Shown here: in pieces, positions 27,736 through 36,406 of the stretch
How positions within the stretch are numbered: position 1 is the stretch's first letter
Layout of the letters: each line of letters begins with the position of its first letter
Assembly: GCF_001280065.1 (NCBI RefSeq)
Contig: NZ_LGEA01000173.1
Coordinates: forward strand, 124,001-188,000
DNA from: Streptomyces sp. NRRL B-1140
GTDB taxonomy: Bacteria; Actinomycetota; Actinomycetes; Streptomycetales; Streptomycetaceae
Length of the DNA stretch: 64,000 bases
Direction of reading: 5' to 3'
The notes under the pieces: generated by a model
What the model was told of the DNA's origin: nothing
Databases searched by the model: none
What the model saw: only the letters and a program-made list of their open reading frames with translations
Program-made: the position numbers and the translations under genes

Positions 27736-27771
27736 ACGCCCTCCCCGGTGGGGGAGGACCGGGGAGGGCGT
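27736..27771. terminator. Hairpin terminator after the zinc-ribbon gene
   Basis: A 13-bp perfect stem (27736-27748 with 27759-27771) and a 10-nt loop lie 22 bp after the zinc-ribbon gene stop and upstream of tatD. Confidence 0.8.
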
Positions 27772-27792
27772 CGACAAGGGAAGCCGGACGGG

Positions 27793-28221
27793 TCAGCTCG
27801 CCTTGCGCTGGAAGGGGTGCAGCAGGTCGGACAGGTGCCAGTGGTGGTGCTCGCGCTGCTCCTCGCCGGCCGCCGTCCCGGTCTCGGCGTCCGCGGTGGG
27901 CACTTCCACGGGCCCGGCGGGTGGCGGCACGCGGTGGGGCCGGTGCGCCGCGTCACGCGCCGACGCGACCCGCCCGGGCCGCATGATCCGCACGACGTGG
28001 CTGTCGCAGTTGTGGCACTCGGGCTTGCTCAACGGGGAGGGCACCACCTTGCCGTCGGCCACGTAGAGGACGAACTCGTGACCCGCGGCGTCCGTGTGGT
28101 GCTCTATCTCGTACGACTGCTCCCAGCCGTGCCCGCACCGCATGCAGGCGAAGGAGTAGGACTCGTTGACGACTGCGGTCGCACCGGCGCGGAGCCCGGT
28201 CTGCCCTGCGATCTCACTCAT
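27793..28221 (-). CDS. Zinc-ribbon protein of unknown function
   Basis: The 142-residue soluble protein has one four-Cys zinc ribbon: CMRCGH at about residue 27 and CHNCD at about 70. A low-complexity Pro/Glu/Ala tail follows, ending in a His-rich stretch EHHHWHLSDLLHPF that may be an interaction motif. ATG at 28221 follows AGGAG; the frame upstream to 28389 has no ribosome site. It could be a nucleic-acid or protein-binding adaptor. No family name can be given. It is framed by its own terminator and a 324-bp upstream region. Confidence 0.82.
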   Translation of the reverse strand: MSEIAGQTGLRAGATAVVNESYSFACMRCGHGWEQSYEIEHHTDAAGHEFVLYVADGKVVPSPLSKPECHNCDSHVVRIMRPGRVASARDAAHRPHRVPPPAGPVEVPTADAETGTAAGEEQREHHHWHLSDLLHPFQRKAS

Positions 28222-28430
28222 GCCAGCTCCTGTTGGTCCGCTGTGGCGTGAGGACGATTCCGTCCCCGCAACCCAGTGGACTCCCCGGCCGGACCGATGG
28301 CAGCAGACCTGTCGACTATTGGCCCCGATTTGGGCGTCCCTTGCCCCTGCGCCCCTTGTGCTTTGCCCACCCATGGGGCGCACGCTCAAACGACATGCGC
28401 CCTGCTCAGAGGGTGTTGGTGCCTCGTAAG

Positions 28431-28515
28431 GAGCGCCCCTTCAGGGCGCGGGTCTGCATCCATGTGCGGCTCCGCCGCGCGGGCGCGATCGACCACGGTC
28501 AGCGCGCGCCCCGCC
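28431..28515. repeat. Streptomyces-type interspersed repeat in the 28222-28545 gap
   Basis: A run of small hairpins (GCGCCC...GGGCGC at 28433-28449, then GTGCGGCTCCGCCGC and a GCGCGA-rich part) matches my recollection of a family of Streptomyces intergenic repeats with the core GCGGCTCCGCCGCG. The rest of the 324-bp gap between the zinc-ribbon gene and rsmI shows no gene; the first part should hold the zinc-ribbon promoter. Confidence 0.6.
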
Positions 28516-28545
28516 AAGCACCCCGGCCGCTTCCCCGGACCCGGC

Positions 28546-29394
28546 TCACCCACCGGCGTTCTTCGCGGCGACCACCGCGTCGAACACCACCCGCTTCGGC
28601 ACCCCGGCCTCCACCGCCACCGCGGCGATCGCCTCCTTGCGCCGCTCCCCCGCCTCCTCCCGCACCCGGACCCGCCGCACCAGCTCCTCCGGCCCGACCT
28701 CCTCGGGCCCCTTCTCCGGCGCGCCCTCCACGACCACGGTGATCTCCCCGCGCACGCCTTCCGCGGCCCACGCGGCCAGCTCCCCCAGCCCGCCGCGCCG
28801 GACCTCCTCGTACGTCTTGGTCAGCTCCCGGCACACCGCCGCCCGCCGCTCCGCCCCGAACACCTCGGCCATGGCCGACAGCGTGTCGTCGAGCCGGTGG
28901 GGAGCCTCGAAGTAGACGAGGGTGCGCCGCTCGTCGGCGACCTCCCGCAGCCGCCCCAGCCGCTCCCCCGCCTTGCGCGGCAGGAACCCCTCGAAGCAGA
29001 ACCGGTCGACGGGCAGCCCGGACAGCGCGAGCGCGGTGAGCACCGCGGACGGCCCGGGCACGGCCGTGACCCGCACGTCCCTCTCGACCGCGGCGGCCAC
29101 CAGCCGGTACCCCGGGTCGGACACCGACGGCATGCCCGCGTCCGTGACGAGCAGCACCCGCGCCCCGCCCACGAGCTCCTCGACCAGTTCCGGCGTCCGG
29201 GCCGACTCGTTGCCCTCGAAGTACGACACCACCTTGCCCTTGGGGGTGACACCGAGCGCCTGGCTCAGCCGGCGCAGCCGCCGCGTGTCCTCGGCGGCGA
29301 CGACGTCGGCTCCGGCCAGTTCCTCGGCGAGCCGGGGCGGGGCGTCCGCGATGTCGCCGATGGGGGTGCCTGCGAGTACGAGGGTTCCGATCAC
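28546..29394 (-). CDS. rsmI: 16S rRNA (cytidine-2'-O)-methyltransferase RsmI
   Basis: RsmI adds the ribose methyl at C1402 of 16S rRNA, near the decoding centre. The 282-residue protein begins LVLAGTPIGDIADAPPR and continues with VVAAEDTRR, LLVTDAGMPSVSDPG and AVPGPSAVLTAL, the SAM-binding motifs of the tetrapyrrole-methylase fold. FEAPHRL is typical of RsmI. The start is GTG at 29394 after a G-rich ribosome site. It is divergent from pmt, the same adjacent pair as Rv1003 and Rv1002c in M. tuberculosis. Confidence 0.96.
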   Translation of the reverse strand: MIGTLVLAGTPIGDIADAPPRLAEELAGADVVAAEDTRRLRRLSQALGVTPKGKVVSYFEGNESARTPELVEELVGGARVLLVTDAGMPSVSDPGYRLVAAAVERDVRVTAVPGPSAVLTALALSGLPVDRFCFEGFLPRKAGERLGRLREVADERRTLVYFEAPHRLDDTLSAMAEVFGAERRAAVCRELTKTYEEVRRGGLGELAAWAAEGVRGEITVVVEGAPEKGPEEVGPEELVRRVRVREEAGERRKEAIAAVAVEAGVPKRVVFDAVVAAKNAGG

Positions 29395-29518
29395 GCCCCC
29401 ATCCTCCCAGGGGCGGCGGGCGGGGACTTCTCCCCGGGGTGACTTCCCAGGGGCGGACGATGCGGACGCATACGCCCATGCACGGGACTCACACAGAACG
29501 GTTCCCTACGATGGCGCG

Positions 29519-31267
29519 GTGACCAGTACCGCATCCTCCACGGACACCCGTCAGGGCCAGGCGCCGCTCGACCAGCGGCCGTCCTGGCAGCAGCGGCTGC
29601 GCCGCTTCGGCTACCAGGGGCAGCCCGGAAGCGACACCCGCGACGTCCGTGACCGCCTGGTGCCGCCGTACACCGAGCCCTCCCCGCGGCTGTGGGCGGC
29701 GCTCGGCATCCGGCACACGCTCGCCGAACGGCTGGTGCGCTGGTCGGGCTGGATCGGCCCGCTGCTCGTCACGCTGCTGGCGGGGGTGCTGCGGTTCTGG
29801 AACCTGGGCAGCCCCAGGGCGGTGATATTCGACGAGACGTACTACGCCAAGGACGCGTGGGCGCTGGTCCACCGCGGATTCGAGCTCAACTGGGACAAGA
29901 ACGCCAACGACCTCGTCCTGTCCTCGGGCGGTCACGTCACGCTCCCGGCGGACGCGGCGTACGTCGTTCACCCGCCGGTCGGCAAGTACGTCATCGGGCT
30001 CGGCGAGCTGATGTTCGGCTTCGACCCCTTCGGCTGGCGGTTCATGACCGCGCTGCTCGGCACGCTGTCCGTGCTGCTGCTGTGCCGGATCGGCCGCCGC
30101 CTGTTCCGCTCCACCTTCCTGGGGTGTCTCGCGGGCGCGCTGATGGCGGTGGACGGCCTGCACTTCGTGATGAGCCGCACGGCCCTGCTCGACGGCGTGC
30201 TGATGTTCTTCGTGCTGGCGGCGTTCGGCTGCCTGCTCGTCGACCGGGACAAGGCCCGCGCGAAGCTCGCCGCCGCGCTGCCGCCGGCCGAGGACGGCCG
30301 GGCCCGGCCCGACCGGCACACGGCGGAGACGGCCCGCCTGGGATGGCGCCCCTGGCGCTGGGCCGCGGGCCTGATGCTGGGCCTGGCCATCGGCACGAAG
30401 TGGAACGGCCTGTACATCCTGGCCGCGTTCTGCCTGATGGCGGTGTTGTGGGACGTCGGCTCGCGACGGGTCGCCGGTGCCCGCCACCCGTACTCGGCGG
30501 TCCTCAAGCGCGACACGGGCCTGGCGTTCCTCGCCACCGTCCCGGTCGCCCTGGTCACCTACCTGCTGTCCTGGACCGGCTGGATCCTCTCCGCCACGAA
30601 CGGCTCCGGCGGCTACTACCGCAACTGGGCCGCGACCAGCGGCAAGGGCGGCAGCTGGACGTTCCTGCCCGACTGGCTGCGCAGCCTGTGGCACTACGAG
30701 CACCAGGTCTACGAGTTCCACGTCGGCCTGTCGTCGCCGCACACGTACCAGTCCAACCCGTGGAGCTGGCTCGTCCTGGGCCGTCCGGTGTCGTACTTCT
30801 ACGAGTCCCCCGCCCCCGGCAAGGACGGCTGTCCCGCCGACGCGGGCGAGAAGTGCGCCCGCGAGGTCCTCGCGCTCGGCACACCGCTGCTGTGGTGGGT
30901 CGCCTGCTTCGCGGTCCTCTACGTCCTGTGGCGCTGGTTCTTCCGCCGGGACTGGCGCGCGGGTGCCATCGCCTGCGGCATCGCGGCCGGATACCTGCCC
31001 TGGTTCATGTACCAGGAGCGCACGATCTTCTTCTTCTACGCCGTCGTGTTCCTGCCGTTCCTGTGCCTGGCGGTGGCGATGCTGCTCGGCGCGATCATCG
31101 GCCCTCCCCGCTCCTCCGACACCCGCCGCGTCGCGGGCGCCACGGCCGCGGGCGTCCTGGTCCTCCTGATCACCTGGAACTTCATCTATTTCTGGCCCCT
31201 CTACACCGGCACGGCCATCCCGATCGACGACTGGCGGTCGCGGATGTGGCTGGATACGTGGGTGTGA
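29519..31267 (+). CDS. pmt: Protein O-mannosyltransferase (GT39)
   Basis: Pmt transfers mannose from polyprenyl-phosphate mannose to Ser/Thr of exported proteins at the outer face of the membrane. The 582-residue protein has a cytoplasmic N-terminus and about 10-11 transmembrane helices. The first loop carries the catalytic Asp-Glu pair D105-E106 in FDETYYAKDAW, and HPPVGKYVIG follows. In Streptomyces coelicolor, pmt is known to be needed for infection by phage phiC31 because the phage receptor is glycosylated. The start is GTG at 29519 with no clear ribosome site. A TACGAT seven bases upstream suggests a leaderless transcript. Confidence 0.95.
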   Translation: MTSTASSTDTRQGQAPLDQRPSWQQRLRRFGYQGQPGSDTRDVRDRLVPPYTEPSPRLWAALGIRHTLAERLVRWSGWIGPLLVTLLAGVLRFWNLGSPRAVIFDETYYAKDAWALVHRGFELNWDKNANDLVLSSGGHVTLPADAAYVVHPPVGKYVIGLGELMFGFDPFGWRFMTALLGTLSVLLLCRIGRRLFRSTFLGCLAGALMAVDGLHFVMSRTALLDGVLMFFVLAAFGCLLVDRDKARAKLAAALPPAEDGRARPDRHTAETARLGWRPWRWAAGLMLGLAIGTKWNGLYILAAFCLMAVLWDVGSRRVAGARHPYSAVLKRDTGLAFLATVPVALVTYLLSWTGWILSATNGSGGYYRNWAATSGKGGSWTFLPDWLRSLWHYEHQVYEFHVGLSSPHTYQSNPWSWLVLGRPVSYFYESPAPGKDGCPADAGEKCAREVLALGTPLLWWVACFAVLYVLWRWFFRRDWRAGAIACGIAAGYLPWFMYQERTIFFFYAVVFLPFLCLAVAMLLGAIIGPPRSSDTRRVAGATAAGVLVLLITWNFIYFWPLYTGTAIPIDDWRSRMWLDTWV

Positions 31268-31396
31268 TCTGTGTTCGGTCAAAAATCGAAACGCCTGTCC
31301 CGTTAGCAACCGCTTACGCATAGAGTGCTCCCGGGATCGAGCTTTCTGAACGCGTTCAAAGGAGCGCGGAAGGCTCAACGGGGAGGGGACGTCCCA

Positions 31397-33031
31397 ATGA
31401 GCAAGGGCGTCAAAGCCGCCGTCATAGGCGGCGTGTTCGCGGTGATGGTGGGTGGGGCCGGCTACGGCGCCTACAACATCATGAGCGCGTTGAGCGGTGA
31501 CGGGGGCGGCGCGGGCGGGGTCGCCGCGCAGAAGCGGTCGGGTCCGCCCGGCGAGGACGAGGTCAAGGAGACCACGGCCGCGTTCTTCAAGGCCTGGCAG
31601 ACCGGAGCGTCCGCGAAGGCGGCGTCGTACACCAACAACGACGCGGCCGCCGAGCAGTTGCTCGGCGCCTTCGCCGACGATGCCCACATCACGGATGTGA
31701 AGATCACGCCGGGCGCGCCCCGGGGCACCACCGTGCCGTACGCGGTGAAGGCGAAGGTGGCCTACGACGGCACGTCCGAGCCGCTGAGCTACCGCAGCGA
31801 GCTCAAGGTCGTGCGCGGGCTCACCACAGGGCGGGCGCTGGTCGACTGGCAGCCGTCCGTCGTGCACCCCGGGCTGAAGAAGGGCGACACCCTCGTCACC
31901 GGGAAGTCGGCCACCCCGCCCATCGAAGCCGTCGGCCGCGACGGCTCGGAGCTGACCAAGGAGAAGTACCCCTCCCTCGGCCCGATCCTGGACGCCCTGC
32001 GCGACAAGTACGGCGAGCAGGCCGGCGGCACCCCCGGCATCGAGCTGGTCGTCCGGCACGACGGCGACGGCGCCCCCGACACTCCGCTGCTCACCCTCGC
32101 CAAGGGCAAGCCGGGCAAGCTCACCACCACGATCAGCCCGAGCGCGCAGGCGGCCGCCGAGAAGGCGGTCAAGCGGTTCGCCCAGTCGTCGGTGGTCGCC
32201 GTCAAGCCCAGCACCGGCGAGGTGCTGGCCGTGGCCAACAACCGCACGGACGGTTTCAACGCGGCCTTCGAGGGCCAGTCGGCACCCGGCTCCACCATGA
32301 AGATCATCACCGCCGCGATGCTCATCGACAACGGCGTGACCTCGATGAACGGTCCGGCGCCCTGCCCCGACACCGCCGTGTGGCAGAGCCAGACCTTCAA
32401 GAACCTGACCAATATGAAGCCCGACGAGAACGCCACGCTGGCCAACAGCTTCATGCGGTCCTGCAACACCGCCTTCATCAAGCTCATCGACGAGAAGCCG
32501 CTCACGGACGCCTCGCTGACCCAGGAGGCGGAGAACCGCTTCGGGCTGGGGCAGGACAACTGGAAGACCGGCATCGTCTCCTTCGACGGCAACGTGCCCG
32601 CGGTCGACGGGCCGGACCGGGCGGCGGGTGCCATCGGGCAGGGGCAGGTCCAGATGAGCCCGCTGAACATGGCCTCGGTCACCGCGACCGCCATCACCGG
32701 GACCTTCCGCCAGCCCTACCTGGTCTCGCCGAAGCTGGACGACCGGGAACTGGCACAGGCCGAGGGATTGCGGTCGAGCACCGCGAGCCAGCTCAAGCAG
32801 ATGATGCGACTGACCGCCACGCAGGGCACGGCCATGCAGGCCATGCGCGGACTCGGCGGTGACATCGGCGCCAAGACCGGTTCCGCCGAGGTCGACGGCA
32901 ACGCCAAGTCCAACAGCTGGTTCACCGGTTTCCGGGACGACGTCGCGGCCGCGGCCATGACCGAGCAGGGCGGCCACGGCGGCGACGCGGCCGGGCCGAT
33001 TGTCGCAGCCGTGCTACGAACCGGTGGCTGA
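31397..33031 (+). CDS. Penicillin-binding protein (transpeptidase), copy 1
   Basis: The 544-residue class B-type protein has a membrane anchor at about 6-28 and an N-terminal NTF2-like domain of the MecA_N type (residues about 55-160). A dimerisation region and the transpeptidase domain follow. Catalytic motifs are complete: STMK with Ser near 299, SCN near 355 and KTGSAE near 493. It cross-links peptidoglycan outside the membrane. ATG at 31397 follows GGGGAGGGG; the longer frame to 31325 is not supported. A paralogue follows 103 bp later. Confidence 0.93.
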   Translation: MSKGVKAAVIGGVFAVMVGGAGYGAYNIMSALSGDGGGAGGVAAQKRSGPPGEDEVKETTAAFFKAWQTGASAKAASYTNNDAAAEQLLGAFADDAHITDVKITPGAPRGTTVPYAVKAKVAYDGTSEPLSYRSELKVVRGLTTGRALVDWQPSVVHPGLKKGDTLVTGKSATPPIEAVGRDGSELTKEKYPSLGPILDALRDKYGEQAGGTPGIELVVRHDGDGAPDTPLLTLAKGKPGKLTTTISPSAQAAAEKAVKRFAQSSVVAVKPSTGEVLAVANNRTDGFNAAFEGQSAPGSTMKIITAAMLIDNGVTSMNGPAPCPDTAVWQSQTFKNLTNMKPDENATLANSFMRSCNTAFIKLIDEKPLTDASLTQEAENRFGLGQDNWKTGIVSFDGNVPAVDGPDRAAGAIGQGQVQMSPLNMASVTATAITGTFRQPYLVSPKLDDRELAQAEGLRSSTASQLKQMMRLTATQGTAMQAMRGLGGDIGAKTGSAEVDGNAKSNSWFTGFRDDVAAAAMTEQGGHGGDAAGPIVAAVLRTGG

Positions 33032-33134
33032 TCTCACCGTCCCGGGACGGGACTCTAGGGTGGTGGCCGTCGTTGGGACATGGGACAGCTGAGGGCGACG
33101 GGGACCCTGGGGAAGCGCGGAGGAAAGAACAGCA

Positions 33135-34802
33135 GTGGGCAACAGAAGGCGCGTCGCCGAGCGACGGAAGACGAGACCCGCCGTGATCGGCGGGATGATC
33201 GCCGTGGTCGTCGCGGGCGGCGGAGCCGGTGCCTACGCGCTGTTCGGCGGTGGTGCCGCCGCCGACGACGGGTCGCGGGCGGCGGACCGGAAGGCCGAGG
33301 TCAAGACCGGCCCGCCGTCGCCGGCCGAGGTCAGAACCACCGCCACCGCCTTCCTCACCGCCTGGCAGTCCGGAAAGGTCACGCAGGCCGCCGCGGCCAC
33401 CGACGACCCCGCCGCGGCCCGTCCGCTGCTCACCGGCTACACCAAGGACGCCCACATCAAGGACGTCACCCTCACCCCGGGCAAGCCCACCGGTGACAAG
33501 GTGCCGTTCTCGGTCAAGGGCACGGTGTCCTACAAGGGCACCGACAAGCCGCTGACGTACGACAGCGCGTTGACCGTGACGCGCCGCGCCGCCGACGGCA
33601 AGCCCCTGGTCGACTGGCACTCCGCGGTCGTCCATCCGGACCTGAGGGACGGGGACACGCTGGTGACCGGCGAGGCGGGCACGCCCCCGGTCAAGGCCCT
33701 CGACCGGGACGGCGGGGAGCTGACCACGAAGAAGTACGCCTCCCTCGGCCCGGTCCTGGACGGGCTGCGCGAGAAGTACGGCAAGGAGGCCGGCGGCAAG
33801 GCCGGTATCGAACTGCGGGTCGTACGCGGCAAGGCCGCCAAGGCCAAGGACCTCTCCGACAAGACCCTGCTGGAGCTGAGCGAGGGCACTCCCGGCACGG
33901 TGAAGACCACGCTGGACCCGGCCCTGCAGGCGGCGGCCGAGCAGAAGGTCGCGAAGAAGGCCAGGTCGTCGGTGGTCCTGCTGCGGGTGTCGACCGGCGA
34001 GATCCTGGCCGCGGCCAACGCCTCCCCCGGCTTCAACACCGCCTTCCAGGGCTCCCTTGCCCCCGGCTCCACGATGAAGGTCATCACCTCGTCGCTGCTG
34101 CTGGAGAAGGGCCTGGCCTCCGCCGACAAGAAGCACCCGTGCCCGAAGTACTTCACGTACGGCCACTGGAAGTTCCAGAACGACGACAAGTTCGAGATCA
34201 AGAACGGCACCTTCAAGGCGAGCTTCGCGCGGTCCTGCAACACGGCCTTCATCAGCCAGGCCCCGAAGCTGAAGGACGACGACCTGACCAAGGAGGCCCA
34301 GCAGGTCTTCGGCCTGGGGCTCAACAACTGGGCGATCGGTGTGCCGTCCTTCGACGGCGCGGTGCCGGTGCAGTCGGCGGCCCAGATGGGCGCCTCGCTG
34401 ATCGGGCAGGGCGGGGTCCGCATGAACCCGCTGAACATGGCGTCGGTGTCGGCGACGGTCAAGTCCGGCACGTTCCATCAGCCCTACCTGGTCTCCCCGG
34501 ACGTGGACGGGCGCAAGCTGGCCAAGGCCTCCCGCACCCTGCCGGCGGGCACCCTGTCCCAGCTGCGGGAGCTGATGTCGTACACGGCCGCGTACGGCAC
34601 GGCGGCGGAGGCGATGGCCGGGGTGAGCGGCGATGTCGGCGCGAAGACCGGGTCCGCCGAGGTCGACGGGCAGAAGAAGCCGAACGGCTGGTTCACGGCC
34701 TACCGGGGCGACCTGGCCGCCGCGGGCGTGGTCCAGCAGGGCGGGCACGGCGGCTCGACGGCGGGTCCGATCGTGGCGGCGCTGCTGAAGATGGGCGGCT
34801 GA
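33135..34802 (+). CDS. Penicillin-binding protein (transpeptidase), copy 2
   Basis: This 555-residue paralogue of the preceding gene has a short Arg-rich start and a membrane anchor at about 15-38. The NTF2-like N-terminal domain precedes a transpeptidase domain with STMK (Ser near 312), SCN near 366 and KTGSAE near 504. Start GTG at 33135 is preceded by GGAGG. The duplication is old, since only the motifs and overall domain plan are well conserved. It converges with ssgE, leaving just 9 bp between stops. Confidence 0.93.
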   Translation: MGNRRRVAERRKTRPAVIGGMIAVVVAGGGAGAYALFGGGAAADDGSRAADRKAEVKTGPPSPAEVRTTATAFLTAWQSGKVTQAAAATDDPAAARPLLTGYTKDAHIKDVTLTPGKPTGDKVPFSVKGTVSYKGTDKPLTYDSALTVTRRAADGKPLVDWHSAVVHPDLRDGDTLVTGEAGTPPVKALDRDGGELTTKKYASLGPVLDGLREKYGKEAGGKAGIELRVVRGKAAKAKDLSDKTLLELSEGTPGTVKTTLDPALQAAAEQKVAKKARSSVVLLRVSTGEILAAANASPGFNTAFQGSLAPGSTMKVITSSLLLEKGLASADKKHPCPKYFTYGHWKFQNDDKFEIKNGTFKASFARSCNTAFISQAPKLKDDDLTKEAQQVFGLGLNNWAIGVPSFDGAVPVQSAAQMGASLIGQGGVRMNPLNMASVSATVKSGTFHQPYLVSPDVDGRKLAKASRTLPAGTLSQLRELMSYTAAYGTAAEAMAGVSGDVGAKTGSAEVDGQKKPNGWFTAYRGDLAAAGVVQQGGHGGSTAGPIVAALLKMGG

Positions 34803-34811
34803 GCGCGGGGC

Positions 34812-35177
34812 TCAATGGGTGACGGGTTCCGCGGCGGCCATGTACGTCCGCCGCAGGAACCGCAGCAGTGCCTGCCGCTCGAACTGCACCACGGACACGC
34901 CCTCCGCGGTATGGAACTCGACGACGACCTGCACCCGGCCGCAGGGCCACACCCGCACCTCGCCGCTTCCGGCGGGGGCCCGCAGCCCCTCCTCCAGCAG
35001 TTCGCGGCCGAAGGTCCACTCGCCGCCACCGGTACCCGGCAGCGCCATGCGCACCCTGCGGGGGTCGTGGTCGGGGTCGTAGCGCAGCCGGACCGGTACC
35101 GCCTCCAGCTCGTCGACGAGCGGGACGGCCGCGTCCGAGACGATGTGGGCTCGCGCGTACTGCTCGACTACGGACAT
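34812..35177 (-). CDS. ssgE: SsgA-like sporulation/cell-wall protein, SsgE type
   Basis: SALP proteins occur only in morphologically complex actinobacteria and steer peptidoglycan synthesis and breakdown during sporulation. The 121-residue protein shows the family plan: an early VPVRLRYDPDHDP strand, WTFGRELLEEGLR, VWPCGRVQVVVEF and a C-terminal LLRFLRRTYMA. In S. coelicolor the homologue beside two penicillin-binding proteins is SsgE, implicated in spore-wall autolysis and spore release. The gene assignment rests on this neighbourhood and on family resemblance. ATG at 35177 follows AAGGGG. Confidence 0.88.
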   Translation of the reverse strand: MSVVEQYARAHIVSDAAVPLVDELEAVPVRLRYDPDHDPRRVRMALPGTGGGEWTFGRELLEEGLRAPAGSGEVRVWPCGRVQVVVEFHTAEGVSVVQFERQALLRFLRRTYMAAAEPVTH

Positions 35178-35311
35178 CGGACGGCCCCTTCACCGTGCGC
35201 AATACGAGTGGAAACCGTACGTCCACTCCTCCTCTAATGTCGCATATTTTCCGGATTGCGCCTTAGGAGCCGGATATACCCCGGCGTGAGATAAAACGAG
35301 CTTCACGCTCT

Positions 35312-35326
35312 TGCAAATCGTTCGCA
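35312..35326. promoter_or_regulatory. Nur-box-like site overlapping the nikMN promoter
   Basis: TGCAA-ATCGT-TCGCA matches the Streptomyces Nur box pattern TGCAA-N5-TTGCA at nine of ten fixed positions. TTGCAA (35311-35316) and CATCAT (35335-35340), 18 bp apart, form a plausible promoter, so a bound nickel-Nur would cover the -35. The start codon 7 bp after the -10 implies a leaderless mRNA. Confidence 0.55.
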
Positions 35327-35346
35327 TCAAGCCACATCATCGATCC

Positions 35347-36405
35347 GTGCATGTACCTGACGGATTCATCAACGCCCCCACCTCCGCCGCCACCGGTGTG
35401 ATCGCCGCGGGCGCCGTCGCCGTGAGCCTGCGCGGCGCACGCCGCGAGCTCGACGAGCGCACGGCGCCGCTGGCAGGACTCGTCGCGGCGTTCATCTTCG
35501 CCGTGCAGATGCTGAACTTCCCCGTCGCGGCCGGCACCAGCGGCCATCTGCTCGGCGGTGCGCTGGCGGCGATACTCGTCGGCCCCTACACCGGGGTCCT
35601 GTGCGTCTCCGTCGTCCTGCTGATGCAGGGCATCCTCTTCGCGGACGGCGGTCTGACCGCGCTCGGCGTGAACATCACCAACATGGCGATCGTCACGACG
35701 GTCGTGGCCTACGCCCTCTTCCGCGGCCTGGTGAAGGTGCTGCCCCGCACCCGCAGGTCGGTCACCGCGGCCTCCTTCGTCGCCGCCCTGGTGTCCGTCC
35801 CGGCTGCCGCCCTGGCCTTCACGCTGATGTACGCGATCGGCGGCACCACCGACGTCTCGATCGGCAAGGTCGCCACCGCCATGGTCGGCGTGCACGTCCT
35901 GATCGGCATCGGCGAGGCCGTGATCACCGCGCTCACCGTCGGCGCGGTCATCGCCGTCCGCCCCGACCTGGTGTACGGGGCACGCGGTCTGACGCAGAAG
36001 CTCAAGCTGCGGGTGAACGGCGAACTGGTCGACGCGCCCGAGGCCGAGCCCGTCCCCGTCGCCGCCCGGACCTCGCACCGCAAGGTGTGGGCGGCGGGCC
36101 TGGTCACCTCCCTCGTGCTGGCCGGCTTCGTCAGCTTCTACGCCTCGGCGAACCCCGACGGTCTGGAGAAGGTCGCCGCCGATCACGGCATCGACAAGAA
36201 GACCGAGGAGCACTCCACGGCCGGCTCCCCGCTCGCCGACTACGGCGTCGAGGACGTCGACGACGCACGCCTGTCCGGGGGCCTGGCGGGTGTGATCGGC
36301 GTGGGCGTCACGGTGGTCGCGGGCACCGGGGTGTTCTGGGCGGTGCGCCGCCGCCGCACGCAGGACACGTCCCCGTCGGACACGACGAGCCTGACGAGCG
36401 TCTGA
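35347..36405 (+). CDS. Nickel/cobalt ECF transporter, fused NikM-NikN substrate-binding subunit
   Basis: The 352-residue membrane protein begins M-H-V-P-D-G-F. In CbiM/NikM proteins the N-terminal amine and His2 bind the metal, which fixes the start at GTG 35347 although no ribosome site precedes it. The first 220 residues hold about six to seven helices of the S-component. The part after residue 240 has a helix, the PDGLE motif at about 269-273, a hydrophilic loop and a last helix. That is the separate NikN/CbiN-like subunit, here fused. The metal is nickel or cobalt; the Nur-box-like site favours nickel. Confidence 0.88.
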   Translation: MHVPDGFINAPTSAATGVIAAGAVAVSLRGARRELDERTAPLAGLVAAFIFAVQMLNFPVAAGTSGHLLGGALAAILVGPYTGVLCVSVVLLMQGILFADGGLTALGVNITNMAIVTTVVAYALFRGLVKVLPRTRRSVTAASFVAALVSVPAAALAFTLMYAIGGTTDVSIGKVATAMVGVHVLIGIGEAVITALTVGAVIAVRPDLVYGARGLTQKLKLRVNGELVDAPEAEPVPVAARTSHRKVWAAGLVTSLVLAGFVSFYASANPDGLEKVAADHGIDKKTEEHSTAGSPLADYGVEDVDDARLSGGLAGVIGVGVTVVAGTGVFWAVRRRRTQDTSPSDTTSLTSV

Positions 36406-36406
36406 C

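Noticed and set aside
29489..32977. A 1162-codon open frame on the minus strand opposite pmt and the first penicillin-binding protein
   Set aside because: It is antisense to two clear genes, has no ribosome site and no recognisable domain.
35178..35346. A cobalamin riboswitch before the nickel/cobalt transporter
   Set aside because: The gap has no B12-box-like sequence and is too short; the start codon probably begins the mRNA.
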